64,000 nt of DNA from CAYFWF01 sp964346815 (GTDB lineage Bacteria; Acidobacteriota; Aminicenantia; Aminicenantales; Aminicenantaceae): contig CAYFWF010000050.1 of NCBI GenBank assembly GCA_964346815.1, positions 1 through 64,000 on the forward strand. The letters run 5' to 3'. Positions within the stretch are counted from its first letter, which is position 1. Each line of letters starts with the position of its first letter. Below are positions 1-8,340 of this stretch, piece by piece. Position numbers and translations under genes: made by a program. The notes beneath the pieces are model-generated. The model was not told the origin of the DNA, did no database searches, and was given only the letters and a program-made list of their open reading frames with translations.

Positions 1-392
<392 letters not shown>

Positions 393-454
393 TAAAGTTT
401 ATTAAGACAAAAAATCCAATAGTTTCTAAATTGACTGTTTTGAATACTAAAATT

Positions 455-570
<116 letters not shown>

Positions 571-585
571 TTTTTTTTTACATTT

Positions 586-644
586 ATTGGCTTTTATGAT
601 AGAGTAAAGCCAATGATCGAGGATTCATGAAGGATCAGCCTCGA
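586..644 (+). promoter_or_regulatory. Two consecutive hairpins in the leader of the RRM gene
   Basis: ATTGGCTTT (586-594) is the exact reverse complement of AAAGCCAAT (606-614), giving a 9-bp stem. Further on, TCGAGG (617-622) pairs with CCTCGA (639-644). Both lie between the rRNA operon and the RNA-binding protein gene. They could be a secondary terminator, a processing site, or a structured 5' UTR on which the RRM protein acts. Only the repeats are seen; the role is inferred. Confidence 0.4.
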
Positions 645-694
645 GAAGAACGGCACTAATCCTTTATGAGGTCCGAGAAGTAAAGGAGATCAGA

Positions 695-952
695 ATGAAC
701 ATTTATGCAGGCAATTTGCCCTGGGATTTGAGTGAGGACGAATTGCAGGAAGCGTTTGCAGCCTTCGGAGAAGTGACATCTGCCAAAATTATCGTGGACA
801 AGTTCTCTGGGCGCTCCAGAGGATTTGGTTTTGTCGAAATGCCGAACAAAGAGGAAGGGAACGCAGCTATTGCAGATTTGAATGGAAAAGAACTCAAAGG
901 GCGGGCATTGAGAGTCAGTGAAGCCCGTCCTCGAAGAGACGATAGACGATAG
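695..952 (+). CDS. RRM-type RNA-binding protein (85 aa)
   Basis: A single RNA-recognition-motif protein. RNP2 is IYAGNL (residues 3-8) and RNP1 is RGFGFVEM (about 42-49), both with the aromatic residues that stack on RNA bases. The C-terminus is a short arginine-rich tail (RPRRDDRR) that would add nonspecific RNA affinity. The length matches the small bacterial and cyanobacterial Rbp proteins, which bind single-stranded RNA and are often cold-induced. A strong Shine-Dalgarno sequence, AAAGGAG at 682-688, fixes the start. The gene follows directly behind the rRNA operon and has a structured leader. Its RNA target cannot be read from the sequence. Confidence 0.93.
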   Translation: MNIYAGNLPWDLSEDELQEAFAAFGEVTSAKIIVDKFSGRSRGFGFVEMPNKEEGNAAIADLNGKELKGRALRVSEARPRRDDRR

Positions 953-1026
953 ATCAGTAATTTCTTCCGAGCCTTTTCTTTAAAAAGGGAGAGGTCTATT
1001 CTGAAATTTGATCGAAGCTCTCAGCG

Positions 1027-1323
1027 ATGAAATGTCCCTTCTGTGGTTCGGAGAATATTTCACCGGCCGAGCACGAATTCACAAAGGATTATCCGTTCTG
1101 GATAGTCCTGGCCATCGTTTTTTCCTTGATCGTTGTTCTCCTCCTGTTGTTTTTTCTCCTTCAACTGCATCCCGTTATCCTCATACTCATCCTGGTGGCC
1201 GTCGTCAGCAAACTGCTGGATACAAGGAAACGCCACAAACGGAAAAAACAGAAGATCGAATACATTTGTCTGCAGTGCGACCAGAGGTTCATTCGGGAAA
1301 AATACGAATCCAGAGAGCCCTGA
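1027..1323 (+). CDS. Small membrane protein with split zinc-ribbon cysteines
   Basis: A 98-residue protein of unknown function. It begins with a zinc knuckle, CPFC (Cys3, Cys6), has two strongly hydrophobic segments (about 24-46 and 48-62), then a very basic stretch (RKRHKRKKQK, about 67-76), and ends with a second knuckle, CLQC (Cys81, Cys84). If the two helices form a hairpin, both cysteine pairs face the same side and could bind one zinc; the positive stretch suggests the cytoplasmic side. No strong Shine-Dalgarno sequence precedes the ATG. Two competing frames over the same bases show neither the cysteine pattern nor clean membrane segments, so this frame is preferred. Confidence 0.65.
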   Translation: MKCPFCGSENISPAEHEFTKDYPFWIVLAIVFSLIVVLLLLFFLLQLHPVILILILVAVVSKLLDTRKRHKRKKQKIEYICLQCDQRFIREKYESREP

Positions 1324-1473
1324 TCGTCTCGAATACAGACTTTAGATCGATTTTTTTGATCTGAGCCTCTCTTTTCCAGATTCGTTCTATCCATTCCCCA
1401 ATGCTCTCACATCTTTGGCTACGTGCTTTTATGCGGTCATAGAAGGAGAGAAGCCTATTCTTCAAAATGAAAC

Positions 1474-1502
1474 TTGACAAAAGAAGAAGAAAGAATTATT
1501 TT
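1474..1502 (+). promoter_or_regulatory. Promoter of the TetR/efflux operon
   Basis: A perfect -35 TTGACA (1474-1479) is followed after 17 bp by TATTTT (1497-1502, four of six matches to TATAAT). It lies upstream of the TetR gene and is overlapped by the palindrome at 1500-1517. Confidence 0.55.
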
Positions 1503-1527
1503 AACTAAATAGTTAAACTAACCGGTT
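1500..1527 (+). promoter_or_regulatory. Probable TetR operators overlapping the -10 element
   Basis: TTTAACTA-AA-TAGTTAAA (1500-1517) is a perfect inverted repeat with 8-bp arms and a 2-bp centre. It is followed by the 8-bp palindrome AACCGGTT (1520-1527). The first covers the end of the -10 hexamer, so a dimeric repressor bound there would block RNA polymerase. TetR proteins usually repress their own operon from such palindromes; that this TetR binds here is inferred. Confidence 0.55.
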
Positions 1528-1536
1528 GATTAAATT

Positions 1537-2166
1537 ATGCTTGAAAGAAAATCAAACATAAGAAACACAAGACGAAAAATATTGGATGCGGCTCTCAAAG
1601 ATTTTGCCGACCACGGATATGAAGGCGCGCGGGTGGACCGTATCGCACGATCTGCAGGAATCAACAAAGCCATGATCTTCTACTATTTTTCCTCAAAACA
1701 AAGCCTTTACCGCACTGTCATCGAGGATGCCCTCCAAGATTTCGTTCCTAGGGTCCAGACAGCCATCACGGAATCTCCCAAACCCGAGCTTCTCTTTGAA
1801 TCCATCCCTGCCCTCTACATCCGCTACTTTTCCAGCCATAGACAGGTCATCCGAATGATCGTACGCGAGTTGATCCACTCTCCGGACAGCATCGCTCCTC
1901 TTATCCGGGAAATCTTAGCCGAGTTTCCCCATGCAACCTCCAAAACATTGCCCCAAGTCATCTCCAAATGGTACCGCGAAGGCCTGATATCCGAATCCGA
2001 TCCGGTCCATTTTATCCTCAATATCGTACCGCTCTGTCTGTTTCCTATCATTGCCCTGCCGATGGTCGAAGGCATCCTGGAGGTTCGCATCACCGAAGAC
2101 GCAGAATTTCTGGAGAAACGCATCCAAAGCATCTCCCATCTTTTGAAAAAAGGAATGCTTCTATGA
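1537..2166 (+). CDS. TetR family transcriptional regulator
   Basis: A 209-residue one-component repressor. The N-terminal helix-turn-helix (about residues 10-60) has the family pattern: RRKILDAALKDFADHGYEG, then VDRIARSAGINKAMIFYYFSSK with the typical YYFxSK recognition-helix end. The all-helical C-terminal part is the ligand and dimer domain. It is the first gene of the efflux operon and overlaps the next gene by ATGA, so it most likely represses the pump until a substrate binds. The position resembles E. coli CecR (YbiH), the TetR gene heading ybhGFSR. No Shine-Dalgarno sequence is visible before the ATG. The ligand is unknown. Confidence 0.9.
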   Translation: MLERKSNIRNTRRKILDAALKDFADHGYEGARVDRIARSAGINKAMIFYYFSSKQSLYRTVIEDALQDFVPRVQTAITESPKPELLFESIPALYIRYFSSHRQVIRMIVRELIHSPDSIAPLIREILAEFPHATSKTLPQVISKWYREGLISESDPVHFILNIVPLCLFPIIALPMVEGILEVRITEDAEFLEKRIQSISHLLKKGMLL

Positions 2167-3527
2167 AAAAAACGTGCTTTCTTCTCTTCGTGTGCTTTCT
2201 TTCGTCATCTTCGGGCCTTCCCGTTTCTCTTTTCCCGAAAGCCTTCCTCTCAAACCAGCCTCCATCCGCCAAAATCCCGCTGACAACTGCTATACGAGAA
2301 GGGTTGAAAAAGGATTACGCCTACCAAAATGCCGCACTAGATATTGAACGGGCATCCCTGCAACAGCGGCTTTCTGCTAAAAACAAGCTGTTTCATGTCG
2401 ATTTTGATGCCAGCTATCTCTACAGGTCAGAAACGATGGTGATCGATTTTCCCTCCGTCGATCTCCCCGGAGCTCTCACCATACCCGGCCGTAAAATCGA
2501 AGCCGGAGTCCACCACAGCTACGACCTCAAGCTCGGCCTCACCCAACCCCTCTTTACTGGCGGAGTTCTCACCAACACCGTCAAGCTCAACGAAGTACGC
2601 CGGGCCATTGCCCTCAATCGGAAGATCCTCCAAAAAAACCAAATCGCAGGGCTGATCAAATCCTCCTTCTTCCAGTACCAGCTCCTGTCCCGACGTAAAA
2701 AGTCCCTCTTCATCCTCGAAAAGACTCTCGACCTCCACCACCAGCGCATCCGAAACCTTTTCAGTGAGAATCTGGTCCGCAAATCCGACCTTCTGGAGAC
2801 CCTTTCCAAAATCGAAGAAATACAAGCCAGCGAAACCGATATCGAGCAGGCTATAGAAAGAGAAAGAATCCATTTCCATAGACTCTGCGGCTATTATCCC
2901 GAGCAGATCGACGCCACCTACACCGAAGAATCTCTCTCCCCCGGCGAGGCCCTCTCCTATTTCAAGCAGCACCACCCCGTGCTTAAAACTCTTGAGCACC
3001 AGACAGACATGCTCTCCCTCCGTCGTAATATCGCCTCTGGAAAATACCTTCCCCATCTCTCGACTTTTGCAGAGCTGCACTACGGCAGACCCGGGGTCGA
3101 CTTTTTTGAAAAAAAGTGGTCCCTGTACTTTCAGGGAGGAATTGTCCTTACCATTCCCGTATTCGACTGGAATCGGCTCCGTACACAAAAAACTCTCCTC
3201 GATTATGAGGCTCAAAAGCTCATCAACCAGAAAAACGAATTTGTGAACGAAACTTCTGCCACCCTCTCAGCCCTCTACTCTTCGGTCGGGAAACTCGAAG
3301 AAAAAAAGGCCCATATCTCCCAGCTCATCGAATATTCCAAAGAAGATGCCGCCCTAAAGGAGGCTCTTTATTCGGAACAGCAGATTCCCAATGTCGATTA
3401 TCTGGCCGCACTTCTCAATCGAGAAAAAAATGGCCTAATCCTTCAGGAAATAGATATCCAGATCGAAAGCATAAAGGTGAAGATCAACTTGCTTATCGGA
3501 AAATCCAAGGAGGATGTCGATGGATAA
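2163..3527 (+). CDS. TolC-like outer membrane efflux protein
   Basis: A 454-residue outer-membrane duct component. It has an N-terminal signal peptide (MKKTCFLLFVCFLSSSSG) and the two long helical repeats of the OEP family. The second repeat carries the segment GIVLTIPVFDWNRLRTQ (about residue 330), the typical second-repeat motif; the first has LGLTQPLFTGGVLTN (about 122-136). An open frame continues upstream inside the TetR gene, but the ATG overlapping the TetR stop is followed by the signal peptide and is the likely start. E. coli ybhGFSR has no dedicated TolC gene in the operon, so a pump-specific duct is a difference. Leucine codons are strongly CTC-biased compared with most later genes in the window. 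Confidence 0.92.
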   Translation: MKKTCFLLFVCFLSSSSGLPVSLFPKAFLSNQPPSAKIPLTTAIREGLKKDYAYQNAALDIERASLQQRLSAKNKLFHVDFDASYLYRSETMVIDFPSVDLPGALTIPGRKIEAGVHHSYDLKLGLTQPLFTGGVLTNTVKLNEVRRAIALNRKILQKNQIAGLIKSSFFQYQLLSRRKKSLFILEKTLDLHHQRIRNLFSENLVRKSDLLETLSKIEEIQASETDIEQAIERERIHFHRLCGYYPEQIDATYTEESLSPGEALSYFKQHHPVLKTLEHQTDMLSLRRNIASGKYLPHLSTFAELHYGRPGVDFFEKKWSLYFQGGIVLTIPVFDWNRLRTQKTLLDYEAQKLINQKNEFVNETSATLSALYSSVGKLEEKKAHISQLIEYSKEDAALKEALYSEQQIPNVDYLAALLNREKNGLILQEIDIQIESIKVKINLLIGKSKEDVDG

Positions 3528-4410
3528 AAAAATTTTTGCAGCGGCTCTCACTCTGATCGTCCTTTCTGCCTGCACCGACAAACCCTCGGACAGAATCGTC
3601 TCGGCTGGCGTGGTTGATGGCGACGTCATCACGGTCAAAGCAGCTACGTCCGGAAAGGTCGAAACCTTACATATCAATGAAGGTGCCTCCGTATCCAAAG
3701 ACGACCTGCTTGTGGCGGTCGATACGGACAAAATCGAAAACCAACTCCAGGGTCTTGCCATCCAGGAGGAGGAAGTCGCCGTCAACCGCAAAAAACTCGA
3801 CCGCGGCATCCACCTGCTCGAAACCAACCTCGCTTACTGGAAAAAGCAGGTGGAGCGCTTCGAACGGCTTCAGGAAAAAGAGTCCATATCCGGTGACAAA
3901 TTGGAACAGGCCCGGCTGAAGCTCGAAGAAGTTGAAGCCTCTCTGTTCGATGCCCAGCAGTCCCTCCGTGCCCTCTCCATCCAGTCTGAAAACATCCAGA
4001 ACAAAAAAGATCACCTGAACCTGATCCTCCAAGACCATTTCATCGTTTCTCCTGTCACTGGTGTCGTCCTCGAGAAGTTCGTCTCCGAAGGCGAGACGCT
4101 CTTCCCCGCCACACCTGTGGCCGATATCCTGGACCGCTCCAGTCTTTTTGTGGAGACCTTCCTCGAAGAGACCGAGCTATCCCGCCTCAGGCTCGGCCAG
4201 CAGGCCGACATCCTGGTGGACGGCATGGAAGGCCGCACCTTTTCGGGCACCATCATCCAATTCGGCCAGAAAGCCGAGTTCAGCCCCAAATACATCATCT
4301 CGGAAAAGGAACGGCGCTCGCTCCTTTACCGGGTCAAGGTGAGGCTGGACCGTGACCTTGAAGTGTTCAAATTGGGAATGCCGGTTACGGTCGCCTTCGG
4401 GACATCCTGA
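3520..4410 (+). CDS. HlyD-family membrane fusion lipoprotein of an ABC exporter
   Basis: Periplasmic adaptor linking the inner-membrane ABC exporter to the TolC-like duct. The N-terminus MDKKIFAAALTLIVLSAC ends in a canonical lipobox, LSAC, so it is a lipoprotein. A biotinyl-lipoyl-like half follows (ATSGKVETLHINEGASV), then a long helical hairpin (about 70-170), the second lipoyl half (HFIVSPVTGVVLEKFVSEGE) and a beta-barrel region. The Shine-Dalgarno AAGGAGG at 3507-3513 abuts the ATG at 3514 but sits 6 nt before the ATG at 3520, so the latter is chosen. It overlaps the TolC-like gene by 8 bp. It corresponds to YbhG. Confidence 0.92.
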   Translation: MDKKIFAAALTLIVLSACTDKPSDRIVSAGVVDGDVITVKAATSGKVETLHINEGASVSKDDLLVAVDTDKIENQLQGLAIQEEEVAVNRKKLDRGIHLLETNLAYWKKQVERFERLQEKESISGDKLEQARLKLEEVEASLFDAQQSLRALSIQSENIQNKKDHLNLILQDHFIVSPVTGVVLEKFVSEGETLFPATPVADILDRSSLFVETFLEETELSRLRLGQQADILVDGMEGRTFSGTIIQFGQKAEFSPKYIISEKERRSLLYRVKVRLDRDLEVFKLGMPVTVAFGTS

Positions 4411-4411
4411 T

Positions 4412-5320
4412 ATGATAGGCGTCCAGAATCTTTCCAGATCCTTTGGCCCCATCCAGGCGGTCAAAGATGTCACCTTTTCCCTCACACCGGGAGCCGTCAC
4501 CATCCTGGCCGGTGCCGACGGGGCTGGTAAATCCACCATCCTCAAGATGATCCTCGGGCTGGTCAAAAGAGATGCCGGGGAAATCTTTCTCAACGGTCAA
4601 CCTGTCGGAAAAAATTTCGACATGATCACAAGGATCAGCGGATACATGCCCGAAAGCTTTTCCCTTTATACCGATCTCAGCGTCGAGGAAAACCTGAACT
4701 TCTATGCCGATATTCACCAAGTCCCGCCCCCTCGACGCGAGGAGATGAAAAAACGTCTCCTGGAAAAGACCGGAATGCTTCCGTTTAGAAAGAGAAGGGC
4801 AGGAGCTCTATCCGGAGGCATGAAGCAGAAGCTGTCCCTTTCTTCCATTCTTCTTGCTTTTCCCGAGGTCCTCATCCTCGACGAGCCGACCACTGGGGTG
4901 GACCCCCTCTCGAGGATCGAGTTTTTCAACATCATCGAGGAATTGAAGCGTGAAGGAAAAACCATCGTCATGGCCACCCCTTATTTGGACGAAGCCGAAA
5001 AGGGAGACGAAATCGTTTTTATTAAAGACGGGGAAATTCTTAAGAAGGGAGCGATCTCTGACCTCAAAGCGGATTTTCCCGGCAGACTGTATCGAATCCG
5101 ACCAAAGGGAAATGTCCTGGAAATCATGCTGAGCCTCCAGGAAGATCCGGATATCAGAGATGATATTTATATCCGCGGACGATTCATCAAATACCTGGAA
5201 AAAGAGAAAGAAAGTTCTTTGCTCGGCCGGATCCCGGCCCGCGAAGTCTACCAAGAAATTCCCACTCTGGAAGATATCTATCTCTATTATGAAAGGAAAG
5301 GTCATGACTTCCGGCTCTAA
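4412..5320 (+). CDS. ABC exporter ATP-binding subunit 1 (YbhF N-half-like)
   Basis: A 302-residue nucleotide-binding protein. Walker A is GADGAGKST (about 38-46), the signature is LSGGMKQK, and Walker B is LILDEPTTGVDP with the catalytic Glu. The usual H-loop His is a Pro in MATPYLDEAE, so by itself this subunit should hydrolyse ATP poorly at the site built from its own Walker A. E. coli YbhF is a single protein with two ATPase domains; here the halves are separate genes and this one matches the first. The ATG lies 2 nt past the HlyD stop. The gene overlaps the second ATPase by 17 bp. Confidence 0.93.
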   Translation: MIGVQNLSRSFGPIQAVKDVTFSLTPGAVTILAGADGAGKSTILKMILGLVKRDAGEIFLNGQPVGKNFDMITRISGYMPESFSLYTDLSVEENLNFYADIHQVPPPRREEMKKRLLEKTGMLPFRKRRAGALSGGMKQKLSLSSILLAFPEVLILDEPTTGVDPLSRIEFFNIIEELKREGKTIVMATPYLDEAEKGDEIVFIKDGEILKKGAISDLKADFPGRLYRIRPKGNVLEIMLSLQEDPDIRDDIYIRGRFIKYLEKEKESSLLGRIPAREVYQEIPTLEDIYLYYERKGHDFRL

Positions 5321-6050
5321 CAGCAGCGTAATACAGGTCAGCGGTCTGACCAAAAGGTTCGGTGATTTCACCGCCGTCCACAACATCACCTTCGAGATCG
5401 CCGAAGGGGAGATCTTGGGTTTTCTCGGACCGAACGGCGCCGGAAAGACCACCACCATCAAAATGATCACAGGACTTTTACATATCACGGCGGGCGATGT
5501 ATATGTCATGGGATTGAACGTCAAGAAAAACCTGAAAAAGATCAAGACATTGATCGGATACATGTCCCAGAAATTTTCCCTCTATCCACTGCTGAATTCT
5601 TATCAGAACATGGAATTTTTCGGCGGCATCTCCGGCCTGTCCCTCGCACAGATCCGCAAGCACAACAAGGACTTATCAAAGGAAATCCCTGACAGGATTC
5701 TCCGTCAGAAGGTAATGGATATTCCGCCGGGGATCAAACAGAAGGTGGCCCTTTCCGCTTGCTTGATGCCCGACCCAGAAATCGTCCTCCTGGACGAGCC
5801 CACCTCTGGGGTTGACCCGGAGAACCGCCGGGATTTCTGGATGCAGATCTACGGATTGAAAAGGGCGGGAAAAACCGTTTTGGTGACCACTCACAACCTG
5901 GACGAGGCTGAGTATGCGGACCGGGTCATCATCATCCACCAGGGGCACATCGTGCGTGCGGGCGAACCTTCTGCCCTCCTGGAGAAAGAGGGCACCGAGT
6001 CGATGGAGAGCTTGTTCAAGCGAGCGATCGAAAGCCATGAAACGCCTTAA
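5304..6050 (+). CDS. ABC exporter ATP-binding subunit 2 (YbhF C-half-like)
   Basis: A 248-residue ATPase. Walker A is GPNGAGKTT, Walker B is VLLDEPTSGVDP, and the H-loop is intact (TTHNLDEAE). The LSGGQ signature is degenerate: the position reads IPPGIKQKVALSA. Together with subunit 1 it would form an asymmetric dimer with one active composite site. The start is the ATG behind GGAAAGG (about 5295-5301); another in-frame ATG lies 15 nt upstream. It overlaps subunit 1 by 17 bp and permease 1 by 14 bp, so the four genes are probably translationally coupled. Confidence 0.93.
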   Translation: MTSGSNSSVIQVSGLTKRFGDFTAVHNITFEIAEGEILGFLGPNGAGKTTTIKMITGLLHITAGDVYVMGLNVKKNLKKIKTLIGYMSQKFSLYPLLNSYQNMEFFGGISGLSLAQIRKHNKDLSKEIPDRILRQKVMDIPPGIKQKVALSACLMPDPEIVLLDEPTSGVDPENRRDFWMQIYGLKRAGKTVLVTTHNLDEAEYADRVIIIHQGHIVRAGEPSALLEKEGTESMESLFKRAIESHETP

Positions 6051-7164
6051 AGCTGTCGTCGCTAAAGAATTTTTTCACATAATCAGGGACCCGAGGAGTC
6101 TTGTCATAATTTTTGCCCTTCCTCTTCTGATGATTTTTATCTTTGGTTCTGCACTCTCCTTTGATGTGAAACGAATCGAGACGTTGGTGATCGATTATGC
6201 CCACGGAGAGCTTTCCAAAAATTTGGTGCGCGCTTTTTCCAACAACTCCACCTATGTTCTGATATCCCCGGCCTTTGGAGGGGAGATGGAGGGGAGTGCT
6301 GTGGAGCGTGCCGAACAAATGCTCCGGGAGGGGGAGATCAAACAGTATCTGATCATACCTGCGGATTTTTCGGCCAACCTAAAGGCCGGGCGCTCAGCCG
6401 AGATCGCCATGATTATCGACGGAAGCGACTCCAACATCGCCAACGTCATCCACCAGTACAACGAGATGATCTTCCTCGATTTTCTCTCCGGGAGACAAAA
6501 CCTTAAGGACTTTTTGAATATCAGCACTAAAATGTATTTCAATCCGGAAGTCCAGAGTTCTACCTTCATCATTCCCGGTCTTGTGGCCGTGATCATGATC
6601 ATGGTTTCGGCCCTGCTGACCTCTTTGAGCGTGGCCAGGGAAAAGGAGTCTGGATCGATCGCTCTGCTTTTCATATCGCCGCTGCGTTCGAGGGAGATTA
6701 TCGTAGGCAAGACCGTTCCCTATGTGGTGGTGGCTCTCATGGAGGGCACCATCATCATGCTGGTGGCCCGGTTTGGATTCGGGATCCCGATAAGAGGGAA
6801 TCTGATGATCCTGCTGCTCTTTTCTCTCGTGTATATCGTATCCGGACTGTCGCTGGGGATCACCATCTCTGCTGCGGCCGGCTCCCAAAAAGTGGCAATG
6901 ATCGCCACCCTGTTGATCACTCTGCTGCCCTCTATCCTGCTTTCCGGGTTTATCTTCCCGCTGGATTCGCTGGGACCAGTGCTGCGCTCCTTTTCCTATG
7001 TTGTGCCGGCCACCTATTTTTTGAGGATCATCAGAGGGGTCGTCTTGAAAGGTGCTTCACTCCGCCATTTTGTGCTGGAGGGACTGGTTCTGCTGGGATT
7101 CAGTCTGGTGCTGATCAATGTGGCCTCTGCCAAGTTTTCGCGGGAAAGGAAGGCCAGCCGATGA
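6037..7164 (+). CDS. ABC-2 type permease 1 (YbhS-like)
   Basis: A 375-residue inner-membrane half-transporter. The N-terminal segment KRLKAVVAKEFFHIIRDPRS leads into a first membrane helix (about 20-42). A large extracytoplasmic domain follows (about 45-175), then five or so helices. The segment SVAREKESGSIALLFISPLR between helices is typical of ABC-2/DrrB-type permeases. It starts within the ATPase 2 gene and ends with an ATGA overlap with permease 2. It should pair with permease 2 as a heterodimer driven by the two ATPases. The substrate is unknown; ybhFSR-type pumps are linked to drug, chloramphenicol and cation export. Confidence 0.92.
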   Translation: MKRLKAVVAKEFFHIIRDPRSLVIIFALPLLMIFIFGSALSFDVKRIETLVIDYAHGELSKNLVRAFSNNSTYVLISPAFGGEMEGSAVERAEQMLREGEIKQYLIIPADFSANLKAGRSAEIAMIIDGSDSNIANVIHQYNEMIFLDFLSGRQNLKDFLNISTKMYFNPEVQSSTFIIPGLVAVIMIMVSALLTSLSVAREKESGSIALLFISPLRSREIIVGKTVPYVVVALMEGTIIMLVARFGFGIPIRGNLMILLLFSLVYIVSGLSLGITISAAAGSQKVAMIATLLITLLPSILLSGFIFPLDSLGPVLRSFSYVVPATYFLRIIRGVVLKGASLRHFVLEGLVLLGFSLVLINVASAKFSRERKASR

Positions 7165-8273
7165 AGTTGCCCCGCCTTTTTTACATGCTGCGCAAGGAGC
7201 TGATCGAAATCTTCAGGCAGAAGGAAATGCTGTTTATTCTGTTCGTTGCTCCTGTGATCCAGACCGTCATCCTCGGGTATGTGGTGACCACCGACGTCAA
7301 AAACATACCGGTTCAGATCGTGAACCTCTCAGAAAACAAGGCCGCACACAGGCTGATCAACCGGATAGACAGTTCTCCCCTGTTCGATCTGAAGCGGGTG
7401 AGCAGCCGGCCTGAGGATTATATCGAGAGGTTCAAGCGGGGAGAGGTGAGGGCGATCCTCATTTTGAGAGACGGATACGAACAGAAGCGGAAACCGCTGC
7501 ATTATCCTGAAATCCAGATATTGATGGACGGCATAGACTCTAACACGGCACTGATTGCGGCCGGCTACTTTAACGGCATCACCAAAAAGTACATCATCGA
7601 GGATGTCAGGAGCAAGGGCATGAGGATGCCTCTGGAGAGCCGGACGTTGATCCGTTACAATCCCAACCTCGAAAGCATAAACTACATGGGACCTGGTATC
7701 GTAGCGCTTCTGCTGACGATCATTTCCATGTTCCTCACATCGATCGGTCTGGTGAGGGAAAAGGAGCAGCAGACCATGGACACTCTGTTGATGAGCCGGC
7801 TGACGCCGATCGAAATCTACATCGGCAAGGCCATGCCGATGGCACTGCTGGGATTGATCGAAATGGGGATCGGCATCGTGGTGGTGATCCTGGTTTTCGG
7901 CATTCCTCTTAGGGGGAACCTGTTCTATCTGTTGATCGCTGCAGTGGTTTTCCTGTTTGCCATCTTGTCTTATTCCCTGCTGATATCGACCCTATCCTCC
8001 AGCCAGCAGCAGGCCCTGTTTTTCGGGTGGTTTTCCATGGTCACTTTTCTACTGCTTTCGGGACTGTTTACGCCTGTGGAGAACATCCCGCCAGCTTTCC
8101 GCTGGCTGGCCGATATCAACCCGCTCCGCTATCTGATAGAGATCATCAGGGAGATTTTTCTCAAAGGTAACGGCATCGCCTATTTTGGCCGCGAACTCGC
8201 GATCATGTGTGTTATCACCGGCGTTGTGCTCTCGCTTTCGCTGCTCAACTTCCGCCGCTTCCTTTCAAAATAA
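7161..8273 (+). CDS. ABC-2 type permease 2 (YbhR-like)
   Basis: A 370-residue paralogue of the preceding permease with the same plan: one N-terminal helix (FILFVAPVIQTVILGYVVT), an extracytoplasmic domain, then SIGLVREKEQQTMDTLLMSR and five further helices. It is the last gene of the operon. Leucine codons here are mainly CTG and TTG, unlike the CTC-rich TolC and HlyD genes upstream. The 67-bp gap to the convergent gene contains only a weak inverted repeat, CGGGAA (8278-8283) with TTCCCG (8306-8311), and no T-run. Confidence 0.93.
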   Translation: MKLPRLFYMLRKELIEIFRQKEMLFILFVAPVIQTVILGYVVTTDVKNIPVQIVNLSENKAAHRLINRIDSSPLFDLKRVSSRPEDYIERFKRGEVRAILILRDGYEQKRKPLHYPEIQILMDGIDSNTALIAAGYFNGITKKYIIEDVRSKGMRMPLESRTLIRYNPNLESINYMGPGIVALLLTIISMFLTSIGLVREKEQQTMDTLLMSRLTPIEIYIGKAMPMALLGLIEMGIGIVVVILVFGIPLRGNLFYLLIAAVVFLFAILSYSLLISTLSSSQQQALFFGWFSMVTFLLLSGLFTPVENIPPAFRWLADINPLRYLIEIIREIFLKGNGIAYFGRELAIMCVITGVVLSLSLLNFRRFLSK

Positions 8274-8340
8274 TCCCCGGGAAGAGTGAACGATAGATCT
8301 CAGAGTTCCCGTAAAGTAGGAGAAGAGGAATCATTTATGA

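Noticed and set aside
2427..3215. 262-codon frame antisense to the TolC-like gene
   Set aside because: The forward frame has a signal peptide and OEP motifs; the antisense frame is a by-product of its codon use.
4808..5563. 251-codon frame antisense to the two ABC ATPases
   Set aside because: Walker and signature motifs on the plus strand leave no doubt which strand codes.
8274..8340. Terminator between the efflux operon and the convergent permease gene
   Set aside because: Only a 6-bp repeat with a 22-nt loop and no T-run.
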